A DNA stretch of 64,000 nt from Rhizobium sullae (GCF_025200715.1 NZ_CP104143.1:3482501-3546500); one strand, 5' to 3'; positions 10,099 through 18,876 are shown, counted from the first letter of the stretch. Program-made: numbers and translations. Notes: generated by a model from the sequence alone, not told the origin.

Positions 10099-10641
10099 AT
10101 GACGGATGGAGTTACATCGGATCTGGCGGTTCTTGCCGAACAGATTGCGACTGCTGCGACGCTAGACGGCGAGTTTGTCCTTCGCTCTGGTCAGGTGTCC
10201 CATCGTTACTTTGATAAGTACCGTTTTGAAGGTATGCCTGCCCTGTTGAAGCCGCTCGCCCGCGCCATGTCCGATCTCTTGCCCGCCAATACAGAGATCA
10301 TTGCCGGGCTTGAGTCGGGCGGCATTCCTCTCGTCACGGCAATTTCGTTGGAAACCGGACTACCCGCAGCATTCGTCCGTAAAGAGGCCAAAGCGTATGG
10401 CACTTGTCGCGCCATTGAGGGTCAAGATGTTGCTGGGCGTGGTGTGACGGTCATTGAGGATGTGATCACGACAGGCGGTGCAGTAGCGGGTGCCTATCAA
10501 CTGGCGGCCGCCGAAGGTGCCAATGTTCTTGCAGTCGTGTGTGCTATATGGCGTGGCGACGGCACTCCGCGCATCCACAGCGTTCCTGCCTTGTCGGTGT
10601 TGCCAGTGTTTTCGAGGGCCGATTTAGAACGCGCTGGATGA
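10099..10641 (+). CDS. pyrE: Orotate phosphoribosyltransferase-like protein (PyrE family)
   Basis: A 180-aa type I phosphoribosyltransferase. FVLRSGQVSHRYFDKYRFEG is the orotate-site loop region, AGLESGGIPLV the pyrophosphate loop, FVRKEAKAYGTCRAIEG the flexible loop and VTVIEDVITTGGAVAGA the PRPP motif, all as in bacterial PyrE-like proteins. In the pyrimidine pathway the reaction is orotate plus PRPP to OMP. It lies alone among accessory genes, so it may be a second copy beside a housekeeping pyrE elsewhere. ATG at 10099 is preceded by GGAGATTGCAG. A repeat hairpin (10670-10696) follows its stop. Confidence 0.85.
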   Translation: MTDGVTSDLAVLAEQIATAATLDGEFVLRSGQVSHRYFDKYRFEGMPALLKPLARAMSDLLPANTEIIAGLESGGIPLVTAISLETGLPAAFVRKEAKAYGTCRAIEGQDVAGRGVTVIEDVITTGGAVAGAYQLAAAEGANVLAVVCAIWRGDGTPRIHSVPALSVLPVFSRADLERAG

Positions 10642-10669
10642 ATGTTAAGTGCCGACATGGGATGAAAGG

Positions 10670-10696
10670 CTTGGCGGGAAAGCGCCATAAGGCGAC
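10670..10696 (+). repeat. Dispersed short repeat with hairpin core, copy B
   Basis: CTTGGCGGGAAAGCGCCATA is almost identical to 3901-3927 (25 of 27 positions) and again stands shortly after a plus-strand stop codon. The hairpin arms are TGGCG/CGCCA. Confidence 0.55.
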
Positions 10697-10798
10697 CTCC
10701 ATGGCGCTCCCTCAAAGCTGCCGTTCGCGCAACGGCTCGAGCCGGACGTATAGCTGACCTTTGGCGAGCGGTTTGGAGACGTTGTCATTGCCAGCCGC

Positions 10799-11788
10799 CT
10801 ACGCCTCGTCGGCGATCCATTCGAGCGAGGCGCCATGCGGGTCGGTCCAAGCGACAGGGGAGCCGTTCACAGATAGGAGGAAGCGACCTGGCGGCCGTCT
10901 TTTTCCGGCGCATGTGGCGATGCGCGGGAATACGCGAGGGAACTCGTTCGATACCCAATACGGAGAGAGACGCATCACCTGCTCAGCGAAAGCCTCTCTG
11001 TCTGCGGGGTCGGAAACATAGTCGAGGACGGCTGTGTGAAAGACGACGAGGGTAGCATCCTTTGGAGCTTCGCTGCAGAGCCGCACTAAGTCGCTCCCGC
11101 GCAGGTCGCCCTTCAGCACTCGGGGCTTGACCGTGGCAGCGATCTTTACGGCCGCCCGCAGATTGGCGAGCCGCGCCGTCTGCTCTGGCCAGACCAGCGT
11201 CTCAAGCCATGCGACTTGCGAGGGGTCCGAAGCATCGATCGGGCTCAGGTCCAGTCCTGCCCGCCAGACGACCTGCGGTGCGGCCGCAGGCATCGGCGTT
11301 GTCTCACTGGCGGAACATCGGAAGACAGGCGGCTCCGCGGCCATCGCGGGTGCGCGGATCGCCTTGCGCCCGTAATCGTAGCTGTAGAGGTCGGGCATGA
11401 GGCAGAGGCCTGCGGAAGTCCCAACCTCCAGAAGGGCCAGCGGCTGCGGCAAGCGCGCCAGTACGGGGAGTAATGTGGCGCACCTTCCCGGCTCGTTGGT
11501 TTGCGTCGAGCGCTCGAGCATTAGTGAGCGGATAGCGTCGCGATTAGCCTGAAGCGCCTGGCGAAACTCGTTCCATCCTGTCGGCGTGCCGAACAGGTGA
11601 CGCACCGCGGCGAGCAGAAGATTCGGTTGCCGCTTCACGTCCGGGAGAGTCGACAGGAAGCCGAGTGTTTCCCGGTCCCCAGCGACCGCACGAGCCAACT
11701 CCTCGTATAGCGGCGACCGACCGTGAGCCTCCGTATCGGCGAAGCGAATATATCGGGCTGAGATTTCGGCCAAGCCCTCCTCGCCCAT
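10799..11788 (-). CDS. DUF2332 family protein
   Basis: A 329-aa protein matching the DUF2332 family: ARYIRFADTEAHGRSPLYEE at the start, the LFGTPTGWNEFRQ.. region, LLEVGTSAGLCLMPDLYSYDYG with a methyltransferase-like glycine-rich segment, and LVVFHTAVLDYV near the end. The family has no proven function. ATG at 11788 has only a weak ribosome-binding site (GATCAGCGGAT); the upstream in-frame ATG at 11872 would add about 28 unlike residues. Neighbours give no functional hint. Confidence 0.8.
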   Translation of the reverse strand: MGEEGLAEISARYIRFADTEAHGRSPLYEELARAVAGDRETLGFLSTLPDVKRQPNLLLAAVRHLFGTPTGWNEFRQALQANRDAIRSLMLERSTQTNEPGRCATLLPVLARLPQPLALLEVGTSAGLCLMPDLYSYDYGRKAIRAPAMAAEPPVFRCSASETTPMPAAAPQVVWRAGLDLSPIDASDPSQVAWLETLVWPEQTARLANLRAAVKIAATVKPRVLKGDLRGSDLVRLCSEAPKDATLVVFHTAVLDYVSDPADREAFAEQVMRLSPYWVSNEFPRVFPRIATCAGKRRPPGRFLLSVNGSPVAWTDPHGASLEWIADEA

Positions 11789-11927
11789 ATCCGCTGATCC
11801 CCGATCTCGACGTCTCGTCACAGTACACCATCCACCGATCAGATTGGAGCCAGGCGCGGCGTTTTTACACAAGTTCGACCCATTCCGGTCGTCAAGACGG
11901 CCGGTGTTACGCTTTTGCGGTAGCCCA

Positions 11928-12291
11928 ATGCCTCGTCAATTCCGGCTGCCCCTCGAAAGAGGCATGTTGACCAGAATGCGCATTTCTGCAGTCACCGAGG
12001 CAGTCACGCTCTGCATATTCGAACAGTGGGTCGCACCAGGAAGTGGCACACGTACTCACACCCATCCCGTCGAGGAAGTCTTGACCATTCTGGAAGGCCA
12101 AGCCGAGATGTGGTTGGATGATGAACGAAAAACAGTATCGACGGGACAATCAGTCATCGTGCCGGCCGGCAGCTGGCATGGCTTTCGTAATACCCGGAAG
12201 CGCGACATTGCACATGCAGGCCATACTGGCCGCGCCAACCTTCGAGGTGCTACTCTGCCAACAGAGGGATCATGCAGATTATCGATCATAA
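11928..12291 (+). pseudogene. Frameshifted cupin-domain protein
   Basis: From ATG 11928 the frame reads a single cupin barrel: LTRMRISAVTEAVTLCIFEQ, then GTRTHTHPVEEVLTILEGQA (metal-binding His and Glu), then GQSVIVPAGSWHGFRNT. At about 12198-12202 one extra C in a run of three breaks the frame. Dropping it restores GSATLHMQAILAAPTFEVLL and a stop at 12289-12291, as expected for this roughly 120-aa family. Without the correction the frame runs on into unrelated residues to 12629. Either a true frameshift mutation or a sequencing error. Metal-dependent cupins are diverse; function unknown. Confidence 0.75.
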
Positions 12292-12388
12292 CCTTCAGCC
12301 GACAGAAGAGTGGCGTCCCGGCTGCGATAGCGGCCATTCATCAACCGATCAAAGGCAGGCAGCTCCCGACCCAGACCTGGTCGTTTAA
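12272..12388 (+). pseudogene. Truncated start of a second cupin gene
   Basis: A 38-codon frame beginning MQIIDHNLQPTEEWRPG, which resembles the N-terminus of the same cupin family and is preceded by GAGGGATC. After residue 17 the similarity ends and the frame stops. The upstream cupin at 11928 starts inside the equivalent of this segment, so the two pieces may be remains of tandem or rearranged paralogues. Reading is by eye only. Confidence 0.4.
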
Positions 12389-12756
12389 TCGAGCGGCACG
12401 AGATCCTGAAACCGGCCGTACAAGCGCCCCGCAGCATTCCCGTTTTCCCATGTCCAATATGCAGTTTTGGGAAAACCCAATCGGGAACAGATTTTGCGAA
12501 AAGCAGAGCCCGGCAGGGATACGCGGCTCACTTCGCACCGCGCTTCCCCGCTGGACCTTCCCAATCGGGAAGGCCGGGATGCACGATCGCCACTGGACCA
12601 TAGCCAGTAGATTTGGCATCCTGTTATGATGACCTTCGTATTTCACATCGCCACCGCGAGCAGCGGACGAATTAACCGCCCGGCCTGATGCGTCGGGCCG
12701 GGTCTGTTCGCATGTGAATATCACGATGCTACCCGCATCTGCGAAGGTCTTTGATT
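12389..12756. other. Non-coding gap rich in inverted repeats
   Basis: No credible gene. Three inverted repeats are visible: GTTTTCCCA/TGGGAAAAC (12442-12476, 17-nt spacer), CCTTCCC-AATC-GGGAAGG (12556-12573) and CCCGGCC/GGCCGGG (12679-12702). The last could end transcription from the cupin side but lacks a T-run. Confidence 0.5.
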
Positions 12757-13248
12757 ATGCTCTTAGAACACCCCACTCTACACCTCGTGTGCGGCAAGAT
12801 AGCGGCCGGAAAATCAACACTTACAAGCGCTTTGGAGAAAATGCCGAATACGGTTTTGGTGAAAGAAGACTATTGGCTGGCCCGGCTCTACCCCGGCGAG
12901 CAAAATAGCCTTGCCGACTATGTGCGTAATTCGACGCGCTTACGTGATGCGATGGCCGCACATCTCGTCGATCTGCTGCGATCCGGGCTATCGGTCGTGC
13001 TGGATTTCCCTGCAAACACGCCTGCGAGTCGAGCATGGATGCGCACCCTGTTTGAGCAGGCTGGATGCGCCCACAAGCTTCACTTTCTTGATGTAGCGGA
13101 CGAGGTTTGCAAAGCCCGGCTTCGACAGAGGAATGTGGCCGGCACGCACGAGTTTAACGTCAGCGATGAAGACTTTTCCCTCTTCACCAAGCACTTTGTT
13201 CCCCCCGCTGCCGACGAAGGGTTCGACGTAGTGTTACATAGTTCATGA
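12757..13248 (+). CDS. Small P-loop kinase-like ATP-binding protein (AAA_33 type)
   Basis: A 163-aa nucleotide-binding protein. LVCGKIAAGKSTLTSALEKM near the N-terminus is a Walker A loop; VKEDYWLARLYPGE follows where substrate-binding Asp residues sit in this group, and SVVLDFPANTPASRAWM looks like the Walker B strand. The end (ARLRQRNVAGTHEFNVSDED) carries the lid arginines. It belongs to the zeta-toxin/chloramphenicol-phosphotransferase-like kinase group; no antitoxin-like gene is adjacent, so a toxin role is not supported. Start 12757 follows GAAGGTCTTTGATT. Confidence 0.8.
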   Translation: MLLEHPTLHLVCGKIAAGKSTLTSALEKMPNTVLVKEDYWLARLYPGEQNSLADYVRNSTRLRDAMAAHLVDLLRSGLSVVLDFPANTPASRAWMRTLFEQAGCAHKLHFLDVADEVCKARLRQRNVAGTHEFNVSDEDFSLFTKHFVPPAADEGFDVVLHSS

Positions 13249-13687
13249 TGATTGACCGTCCACTACCGCGCCCCGCGCGTCGGTAGCGGAGGCCGGCCGG
13301 AAGCCGTGAGCATGCGACAACGGCAGCAATCGCGGTCGACCCGACCAAAACCTACCTGTCGGCAGTCCACCCAAACCAAGACGTGATCGGCGGTCGCGGC
13401 CAACGTCTTGAAGGAGCCCGTCCACTAAGACCTCTTTGTCGCGGTTCGATCGGGCCTGACGACTGGCTTGAGCGGGGCCGAAAGCCGTCGGTCGGCTTCC
13501 GGGCTCCGATTTTCGAAAGCAGACCTTGAGCCTGGCGGGCGCGTGATCTGACGCGAAGTGGACGTTCGGTCGCCCTCGGCCGAACGCACGCGCCGACGCC
13601 CCCCTTCGTAAGTCCGAAATCCTTGGTTTCAGTCCCATCATTTCAGCTATAAGGTGGGAGACATCGCCCAAAGGGGATTCAAGGCCA
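13249..13687. other. Gap without a recognisable gene
   Basis: GC-rich spacer with fragments of the degenerate GGGCCGA/GTCGGCTT repeat type (for example near 13475-13500). Long open frames here do not resemble proteins and are read as chance. Confidence 0.5.
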
Positions 13688-14359
13688 ATGCCCCCAGAGA
13701 AGAAGGACCGTTCGCCTGTTGCGCTGGAACAGCGCGACGTAAGCGCCGACCAGCGCATGTTCTCGCCTTCTGTTGCGCGAAATTCGGCGCCGATCCTCGC
13801 GGTCCTAAAACGTGTCCTTCCAACTCATGGCGCCGTGCTGGAGATTGGATGCGGGACCGGCGAGCACGCCGTGTGTTTTGCGGGAGCAATGCCCAACCTC
13901 ACCTGGCAGCCGAGCGATCCGGATGCCGCCGCCCGCACCAGCACGTCTAGCTGGATCAAATTCGCAGGGCTGAAGAATGTGCTGGCGCCGCGGGATATTG
14001 ATGTGTGCTCAGGACAATGGGGCGTCGAACAAACGGGGCATTTTGACGCCATCGTGTCGATCAATATGATCCATATCGCGCCATGGGCGGCAAGCTTAGG
14101 ATTGTTCGCAGGAGCTGGCCGTTTGCTTCACGCTGGTGGGCTTCTTCTTCTCTACGGCCCATTCATGCGCGACGGGGCACACAACGCCCCCTCGAACGCT
14201 GCTTTCGACGCGGCTCTAAAGGAGCGCAACCCATCCTGGGGTGTGCGTGATATCGCTGATCTTGAACAAGTGGGTGAGGCCGCTGGACTTAATCTCCGTG
14301 AGACGATTGAGATGCCTACCAACAATATGTTGCTGGTCTTCTCCAGCAGTAGTGCCTGA
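13688..14359 (+). CDS. DUF938 family SAM-dependent methyltransferase
   Basis: A 223-aa protein of the DUF938 family. It opens with a SADQRMFSPSVARNSAPILAV stretch, followed by motif I VLEIGCGTGEHAVCFA (about 50-65), LTWQPSDPD as the motif II acid region, FDAIVSINMIHIAPW and GGLLLLYGPFMRDG, then a C-terminal NMLLVF. The fold is a class I methyltransferase; the substrate is not known. The next gene is a Mo-oxidoreductase on the same strand, 209 nt downstream, too far to assume an operon. Confidence 0.88.
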   Translation: MPPEKKDRSPVALEQRDVSADQRMFSPSVARNSAPILAVLKRVLPTHGAVLEIGCGTGEHAVCFAGAMPNLTWQPSDPDAAARTSTSSWIKFAGLKNVLAPRDIDVCSGQWGVEQTGHFDAIVSINMIHIAPWAASLGLFAGAGRLLHAGGLLLLYGPFMRDGAHNAPSNAAFDAALKERNPSWGVRDIADLEQVGEAAGLNLRETIEMPTNNMLLVFSSSSA

Positions 14360-14568
14360 ACGACAAGTGGGCGCGAAAGAGACGTGGGCCTATAGCAGCA
14401 TTCGGGCCCTTTGCTGCCGTTCGAGGTCGATCCGAGGAACGTGCGGTATGTGCTAGAATGCGGCCGAAGGCGGAACGCGACAGACACGCTGCGAGGGGCG
14501 GTGTTATCGAACCGGAATTCGCGCGACCGAGTGCCAACACTGTGCTCTTGGAAGGGGAGACGAGGACG

Positions 14569-15678
14569 ATGCCGACACCAGAGCAACCCAGTCTAATAGT
14601 TCGACAGAAATCCCCACAGAACATCGAGTTTCCGTTTGCGTCGCTCTCCGATTGGCTGATCCCAACCGAGCTGTTCTTCGTGCGAAACCATTTCCCGTCG
14701 CCGGACCTCGATGCGCGAGACTGGAGATTGCGCGTTGGCGGGGCGGTGGAGCGGCCGATCGAACTTGACCTCGACAGCATCAAGGCGATGCGGAGCACGA
14801 CTTTCACCGCCGTCGTCGAGTGCGCAGGGAACGGGCGCGTCTACTATGTGCCGCCGAAGGAGGGGTTGCAGTGGCAGAACGGAGCCGTCGGCAATGCCGC
14901 GTGGACAGGTGTTCTTCTGCGCGAGATTTTGGAAATGGCGGGCGTTAAGCGAACCGCACGTGAGGTTCTGCTTGCAGGCGCCGACAGTGGCGTCGTCGAC
15001 ACGAACAAGAAAACGGCTTCTCCCGGCCCCATCGCTTTTGCGCGCAGTTTACCGCTTGAGAAGGCCATCTCTGACAGCACGATCCTTGCCTATTCGATGA
15101 ACGAGGAGCCGTTGACGCGCGATCACGGCTATCCGCTACGCGCGGTCGTGGGTGGCTGGTTCGGCATGGCTTGGGTCAAGTGGATCACGCATATCACGGT
15201 TGTGGAACAACCGTTCCTTGGCTACTGGCAGGCGCGCGACTATTTCCGTTGGGAGCGCAGCCTCGGGGAACCCAGGCTGGTCCCCCTCGCGGAGATGGAG
15301 GTCAAAGCGCAGATCGCGCGTCCCGTACAGGGGGCGCGTCTCATCGCCGGCCAGCCGTACCGGATTTTCGGAGCCGCCTGGAGCGGAGAGGCTGTTATCC
15401 GGCAGGTGCAGGTCTGCACCGGAGATGGCAGGGGCTGGCGCGAGGGAAGGCTCCTCGAAACAGAACGTCCCTTTGCATGGCGCTTGTGGGAGTACGTGTG
15501 GACCCCTGAAGAAGTGGGGCGATATAAACTGCGATGTCGCGCGATCGATGGGGCGGGGTGCGTGCAGCCCGACCTCCAGCGTTCCGACTGCGAGAGCTAC
15601 GCGGCCAATTGGATCGTTCCGGTGGAGGTTAGTGTCGTTCCCGAGCCACAGACGTACGAGGAGGAATTCGTGATCTAA
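14569..15678 (+). CDS. Sulfite-oxidase-like molybdopterin oxidoreductase
   Basis: A 369-aa enzyme with the sulfite oxidase Moco domain (about 40-230) followed by the Mo-cofactor dimerisation domain (about 240-360). TFTAVVECAGNGR contains the cysteine (about Cys85) that ligates molybdenum. GVVDTNKK, TRDHGYPLRAVVGGWFGMAWVK and the final immunoglobulin-like VWTPEEVGRYKLRCRAIDG fit the family. No haem domain and no export signal are seen, so electron acceptor and location are unclear. Start 14569 is chosen for GAAGGGGAGACGAGG upstream; 14458 is in frame but its extra residues look non-native. Confidence 0.88.
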   Translation: MPTPEQPSLIVRQKSPQNIEFPFASLSDWLIPTELFFVRNHFPSPDLDARDWRLRVGGAVERPIELDLDSIKAMRSTTFTAVVECAGNGRVYYVPPKEGLQWQNGAVGNAAWTGVLLREILEMAGVKRTAREVLLAGADSGVVDTNKKTASPGPIAFARSLPLEKAISDSTILAYSMNEEPLTRDHGYPLRAVVGGWFGMAWVKWITHITVVEQPFLGYWQARDYFRWERSLGEPRLVPLAEMEVKAQIARPVQGARLIAGQPYRIFGAAWSGEAVIRQVQVCTGDGRGWREGRLLETERPFAWRLWEYVWTPEEVGRYKLRCRAIDGAGCVQPDLQRSDCESYAANWIVPVEVSVVPEPQTYEEEFVI

Positions 15679-16041
15679 TCACCCGCATGGGGCGGAATGG
15701 CGGCTTGGCGCAACTGCGGCCCGCGTTGTCACTGCGTCATGTCCGCTTTGCAGCAACGGCGGCCGGTGGCTCGATGACCACTATGGGGGCGCAGAGCTGC
15801 CATTCACGTCACGCAATACCTAAGTCGGCTTCGGGTCAAAGTCACTGGTTCCGGTCAACGTCCGCTTGCGAGCCGCCAAATCGGCCCAGCAAGGGCCGCT
15901 TCGGGCCGACTGCAGACGACCCCTTCGGCGGCTATGCGCAGACAGCGGACATCGGCTTCCGCAGGAGTGCGTGCCATTTTCCGGCTGGGTGACGGGTCTT
16001 CGTTTCTGGATTGTATCCGTCAGAACCTCTCGCCTTCGAGT
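15679..16041. other. Gap with degenerate repeat fragments, no gene
   Basis: 363 nt between convergent genes. Several GTCCGCTT and GGGCCGAC-like pieces occur (15740, 15870, 15903, 15946), as in other gaps of this half of the window. No open frame resembles a protein. Confidence 0.5.
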
Positions 16042-16734
16042 TTAAACCCTCATCCGGGGGGTTTTGGCGAACACACTAAGACCGAGCCATTCCTGCATGT
16101 CGCGCGCGAGACCCCTGTCCCCTTCAAGTTTCAGCGTTTCTGCATCGGTTTCCTGACGTATGGTCGTGAGGCCCATCCAAATTGCGGTCATCGAACGGAG
16201 CGACCCTTCAACGAGAAGGTCTACATCATAGCCCGGATCGAAGTTACAGAGATCGACTTTTCCGTTTTCGACCACAAGCCACCAGCTCTTTTGCGCGGCC
16301 GAAAGTTCCGGGTACAGAAACTGTATCGTACAACGGCGGCGCGGAAGTCTTTTTGTATCGAGGCTCCGCCGCATGTCCCACATGAGCAGAGAAGGGTCGA
16401 GATTCTTCAAGGAAAGTCGCGATTCCATCCACCGTTGAGCCCAATTTCCGAGACCTATGATCAGAGGCCTCAATTCTTCGCCCGCTGCCGTGAGGTGGTA
16501 ATCGGTCATGCCGTTCGCACTCCTTGTCACCGTGATGACGCCCGATTGTTCCAGTTCTTTCAGTCGTTTTGAAAGGAGTGCCGGAGACATTTTTGGTAGA
16601 CCGCGGCGCAACTCGTTAAAGTGCGTCGATCCGCAAAGGAGCTCGCGGACGACCAAGGTCGTCCACCGCGAGCAGAGGATTTCCGACGCCATTGATACTG
16701 GACAGAATTGCCCGTAGCCGTCACGCTCTACCAT
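16042..16734 (-). CDS. HxlR-family regulator with C-terminal SCP2-like domain
   Basis: A 230-aa regulator. An HxlR winged helix (FCPVSMASEILCSRWTTLVV, then STHFNELRRGLPKMSPALLS) occupies residues 1-110. The C-terminal half (CTIQFLYPELSAAQKSWWLV and VDLLVEGSLRSMTAIWMG) resembles a sterol-carrier-protein-2-like lipid-binding domain that may sense a hydrophobic ligand. ATG at 16734 is preceded by GGAGGGTCCTT. Divergent from the acyl-CoA-dehydrogenase-like gene at 16901, with the palindrome AGTAC-N7-GTACT between them. Confidence 0.85.
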   Translation of the reverse strand: MVERDGYGQFCPVSMASEILCSRWTTLVVRELLCGSTHFNELRRGLPKMSPALLSKRLKELEQSGVITVTRSANGMTDYHLTAAGEELRPLIIGLGNWAQRWMESRLSLKNLDPSLLMWDMRRSLDTKRLPRRRCTIQFLYPELSAAQKSWWLVVENGKVDLCNFDPGYDVDLLVEGSLRSMTAIWMGLTTIRQETDAETLKLEGDRGLARDMQEWLGLSVFAKTPRMRV

Positions 16735-16825
16735 AAGGACCCTCCACCGGTCTGGATCAGGCACGATATTGCAAAGCAACCGATCCGCCAAACGCTCCTT
16801 GCCTACTCATACTGAGGCGGAGTTC

Positions 16826-16842
16826 AGTACAGTTCGTGTACT
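16826..16842. promoter_or_regulatory. Candidate operator of the HxlR-SCP2 regulator
   Basis: AGTAC (16826-16830), seven bases, GTACT (16838-16842) in the 166-nt divergent promoter region. The GTAC-type symmetry resembles sites reported for HxlR-like regulators, but binding is inferred. Confidence 0.45.
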
Positions 16843-16900
16843 AGCCGCAATTGTGAGACGAGCGCAGAGTTTCAATCCTCACGAGATAGGAGGCATTGAT

Positions 16901-18058
16901 ATGCGCGGGCTTGCAGAACCAACACAGAACCTTGTCGGCGGTCAGAGCATCGTCGAACTAACCAATTCAGTCCTGCCCACCTTCGCGCAACGCGCCGCAT
17001 CGATCGACGAGAGCGACACCTTCGTCGGCGAGAATTACGCGCTGCTAAAGGAATCTGGCCTCGCACGGGCAGGCGTTCCAATCGAATTGGGCGGGCTGGG
17101 CGCTGAAGTGCCCGAACTTTCTGAGATGCTCAAATCCATTGCTCGTGCATGTGGGTCCACTGCGCTTGCCTTTTCCATGCATACCCATCAAGTCGCGATC
17201 CCCGCCTGGCGCTGGCGACATCAAAAGGTGGCCGCGGTGGAGCCGCTCCTGAGACGTGTTGCATCGGAGCAAATCATATTGCTCTCGAGCGGCGGATCAG
17301 ACTGGATCGGCGGATCGGGCAAGGCCATGAAAGTTGATGGCGGATACCGGATCACCGCGCGTAAACGCTTCACTTCCGGCGCGGCGGCAGGAAACATCCT
17401 GATGACCGGTGCTGTTTATGAAGAACAGGACGGCGCGCGCTCCGTCATTCATTTCGGCGTTCCGATGGCATCGCCAGAGGTTTCGATAGAGGATACTTGG
17501 CGAACACTTGGAATGAGGGGAACCGGGTCAAACGATATCATCATCGAAAACCTCTTCGTGCCGGATGCGAGTGTCGCATTTTCCAGAAGTGCGGGACAAT
17601 GGCATCCCGTATTTCAAGTCATCGCCACGATCGCGTTTCCTCTGATCTACGCGGTCTATCTTGGCGTCGCCGAGAGCGCCCGCGACATCGCAGTCAAGAT
17701 GGTCCGAAGCAAGGCCAACGGCGATCATCTGATCGAGTTGGTCGGGCGCATGGAAACGTCTCTGAGGGCCGCACAGATTGCGCATCGCTGGATGTTGGAG
17801 GTGGTTGCTCGAAACGAACCGTCCGCGGAAACCGTCAACGAGGTTATGATCGGCCGTTCCTTGGTCGCGCGGCACGCTATCGAGGTGACGGAGCTTGCAA
17901 TGGAGGTCGCAGGCGGCGCGGCATTCTATCGAGAGAATGGGCTGGAGCGCTGTTTCCGTGACATACAGGGCGCTCGCTATCATCCGATGCAGCCCGGAGC
18001 CCAGGCGCAATACGCGGGTTCATTCGCACTCGGACTTCCCACCGAGAACATTTTCTAG
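16901..18058 (+). CDS. Acyl-CoA-dehydrogenase-family flavoenzyme
   Basis: A 385-aa member of the acyl-CoA dehydrogenase superfamily. The N-terminal helical domain runs to about 115 (GLARAGVPIELGGLGAEVPE, then ACGSTALAFSMHTHQVAIPA). The middle beta-domain has ITARKRFTSGAAAGNILMTG, and the C-terminal helical domain ends RCFRDIQGARYHPMQPG, where classical enzymes carry the late flavin-binding part. The pattern resembles the DszC/flavin-dependent monooxygenase-like subgroup as well as true dehydrogenases, so the reaction is open. ATG 16901 follows ATAGGAGGCATTGAT. Control by the divergent HxlR-SCP2 protein is likely. Confidence 0.85.
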   Translation: MRGLAEPTQNLVGGQSIVELTNSVLPTFAQRAASIDESDTFVGENYALLKESGLARAGVPIELGGLGAEVPELSEMLKSIARACGSTALAFSMHTHQVAIPAWRWRHQKVAAVEPLLRRVASEQIILLSSGGSDWIGGSGKAMKVDGGYRITARKRFTSGAAAGNILMTGAVYEEQDGARSVIHFGVPMASPEVSIEDTWRTLGMRGTGSNDIIIENLFVPDASVAFSRSAGQWHPVFQVIATIAFPLIYAVYLGVAESARDIAVKMVRSKANGDHLIELVGRMETSLRAAQIAHRWMLEVVARNEPSAETVNEVMIGRSLVARHAIEVTELAMEVAGGAAFYRENGLERCFRDIQGARYHPMQPGAQAQYAGSFALGLPTENIF

Positions 18059-18255
18059 CTCCCGGCGCAACGGCGAACTCCGCGGAACCATAGGATAGGT
18101 GGGCTAGTTTGATATCCAGAATCCGAATGGACGAGCCCCGCCAGCTGGGACGACAGAGCAACCTCTTGTCCGCTTCGGGCCACGAACTCTGCCGATGGTA
18201 TCCTTCGCCCGCCCAAGGTAGGCGATGAGGTGGGAGGTGTGGCGGAGGCACCAAC

Positions 18256-18876
18256 ATGGAATCCGACGTATTGCGTTCACGGCGTCCGTGGAACAAAGGA
18301 ATTCTCGTAGGCCAGAAGCGACCGCTGCAGCCAAAAAACGTGTGGTCAATCCGAGTCCGCCTCGAGATGAGTGGGGCCACACGCGAACTGGCGCTCTTCA
18401 ATTTGGCCATCGACAGCAAAGTACGTGCATGTGATCTGGTCAGGCTGAGGGTCGAAGACCTGTGGTCTGGAAGACCCATCAGAGATCGCGCGACCATCAT
18501 CCAGAAGAAGACAAAGCGCCCCGTCCAGTTTGAAGTGATGGAGCAGACGAAAATCGCGCTGGCAGCATGGCTTCCGTCGGTCAAAAGGACCGGAGGAAGC
18601 TACCTGTTCCCCGGCAGACGCCGTCAGTCGGCTCAGCTATCGACTCGACAATACGCGCGCATCCTCCATCGAGGGGTACGCAGCATTGGTCTTGAGCCGA
18701 CCGCCTATTGAACCCATTCGATGCGAAGGACCAAGGCAGCTTTGATTTACAAGAAGACGGGTAACCTGCGCGCTGTCCAAATCCTCCTTGGACACACTAA
18801 ATTGGAAAGCACAGTTCGGTACCTCGGGATCGAGATTGATGACGCGTTGCGAATTGCCGAACAGATAGAGCTCTGA
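18256..18876 (+). pseudogene. Small tyrosine recombinase interrupted by an in-frame TGA
   Basis: The frame starts at ATG 18256 (after GGCGGAGGCACCAAC) and reads LRSRRPWNKGILVGQKRPLQ, typical of the roughly 200-aa site-specific integrases frequent in rhizobia. It stops at TGA 18709-18711 after GLEPTAY. The same frame continues with THSMRRTKAALIYKKTGNLR, AVQILLGHTKLESTVRYLG and a proper end at 18876. The TGA sits where a Gly (GGA) would complete the GTHSMRR box, so one base change explains it. The second part holds box II arginine, the LGH motif and the catalytic Tyr, so the truncated product should be inactive. Confidence 0.85.

Noticed and set aside
12292..12629. Extension of the cupin frame to 12629
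   Set aside because: It only arises from the frameshift; similarity switches to another frame that stops at 12291.
12757..13248. Zeta-toxin of a toxin-antitoxin pair
   Set aside because: Only the general kinase fold matches and no small antitoxin gene stands next to it.
13243..13758. 171-codon minus-strand frame in the gap before the DUF938 gene
   Set aside because: Overlaps the methyltransferase start and reads as Arg/Gly/Pro-rich low-complexity text.
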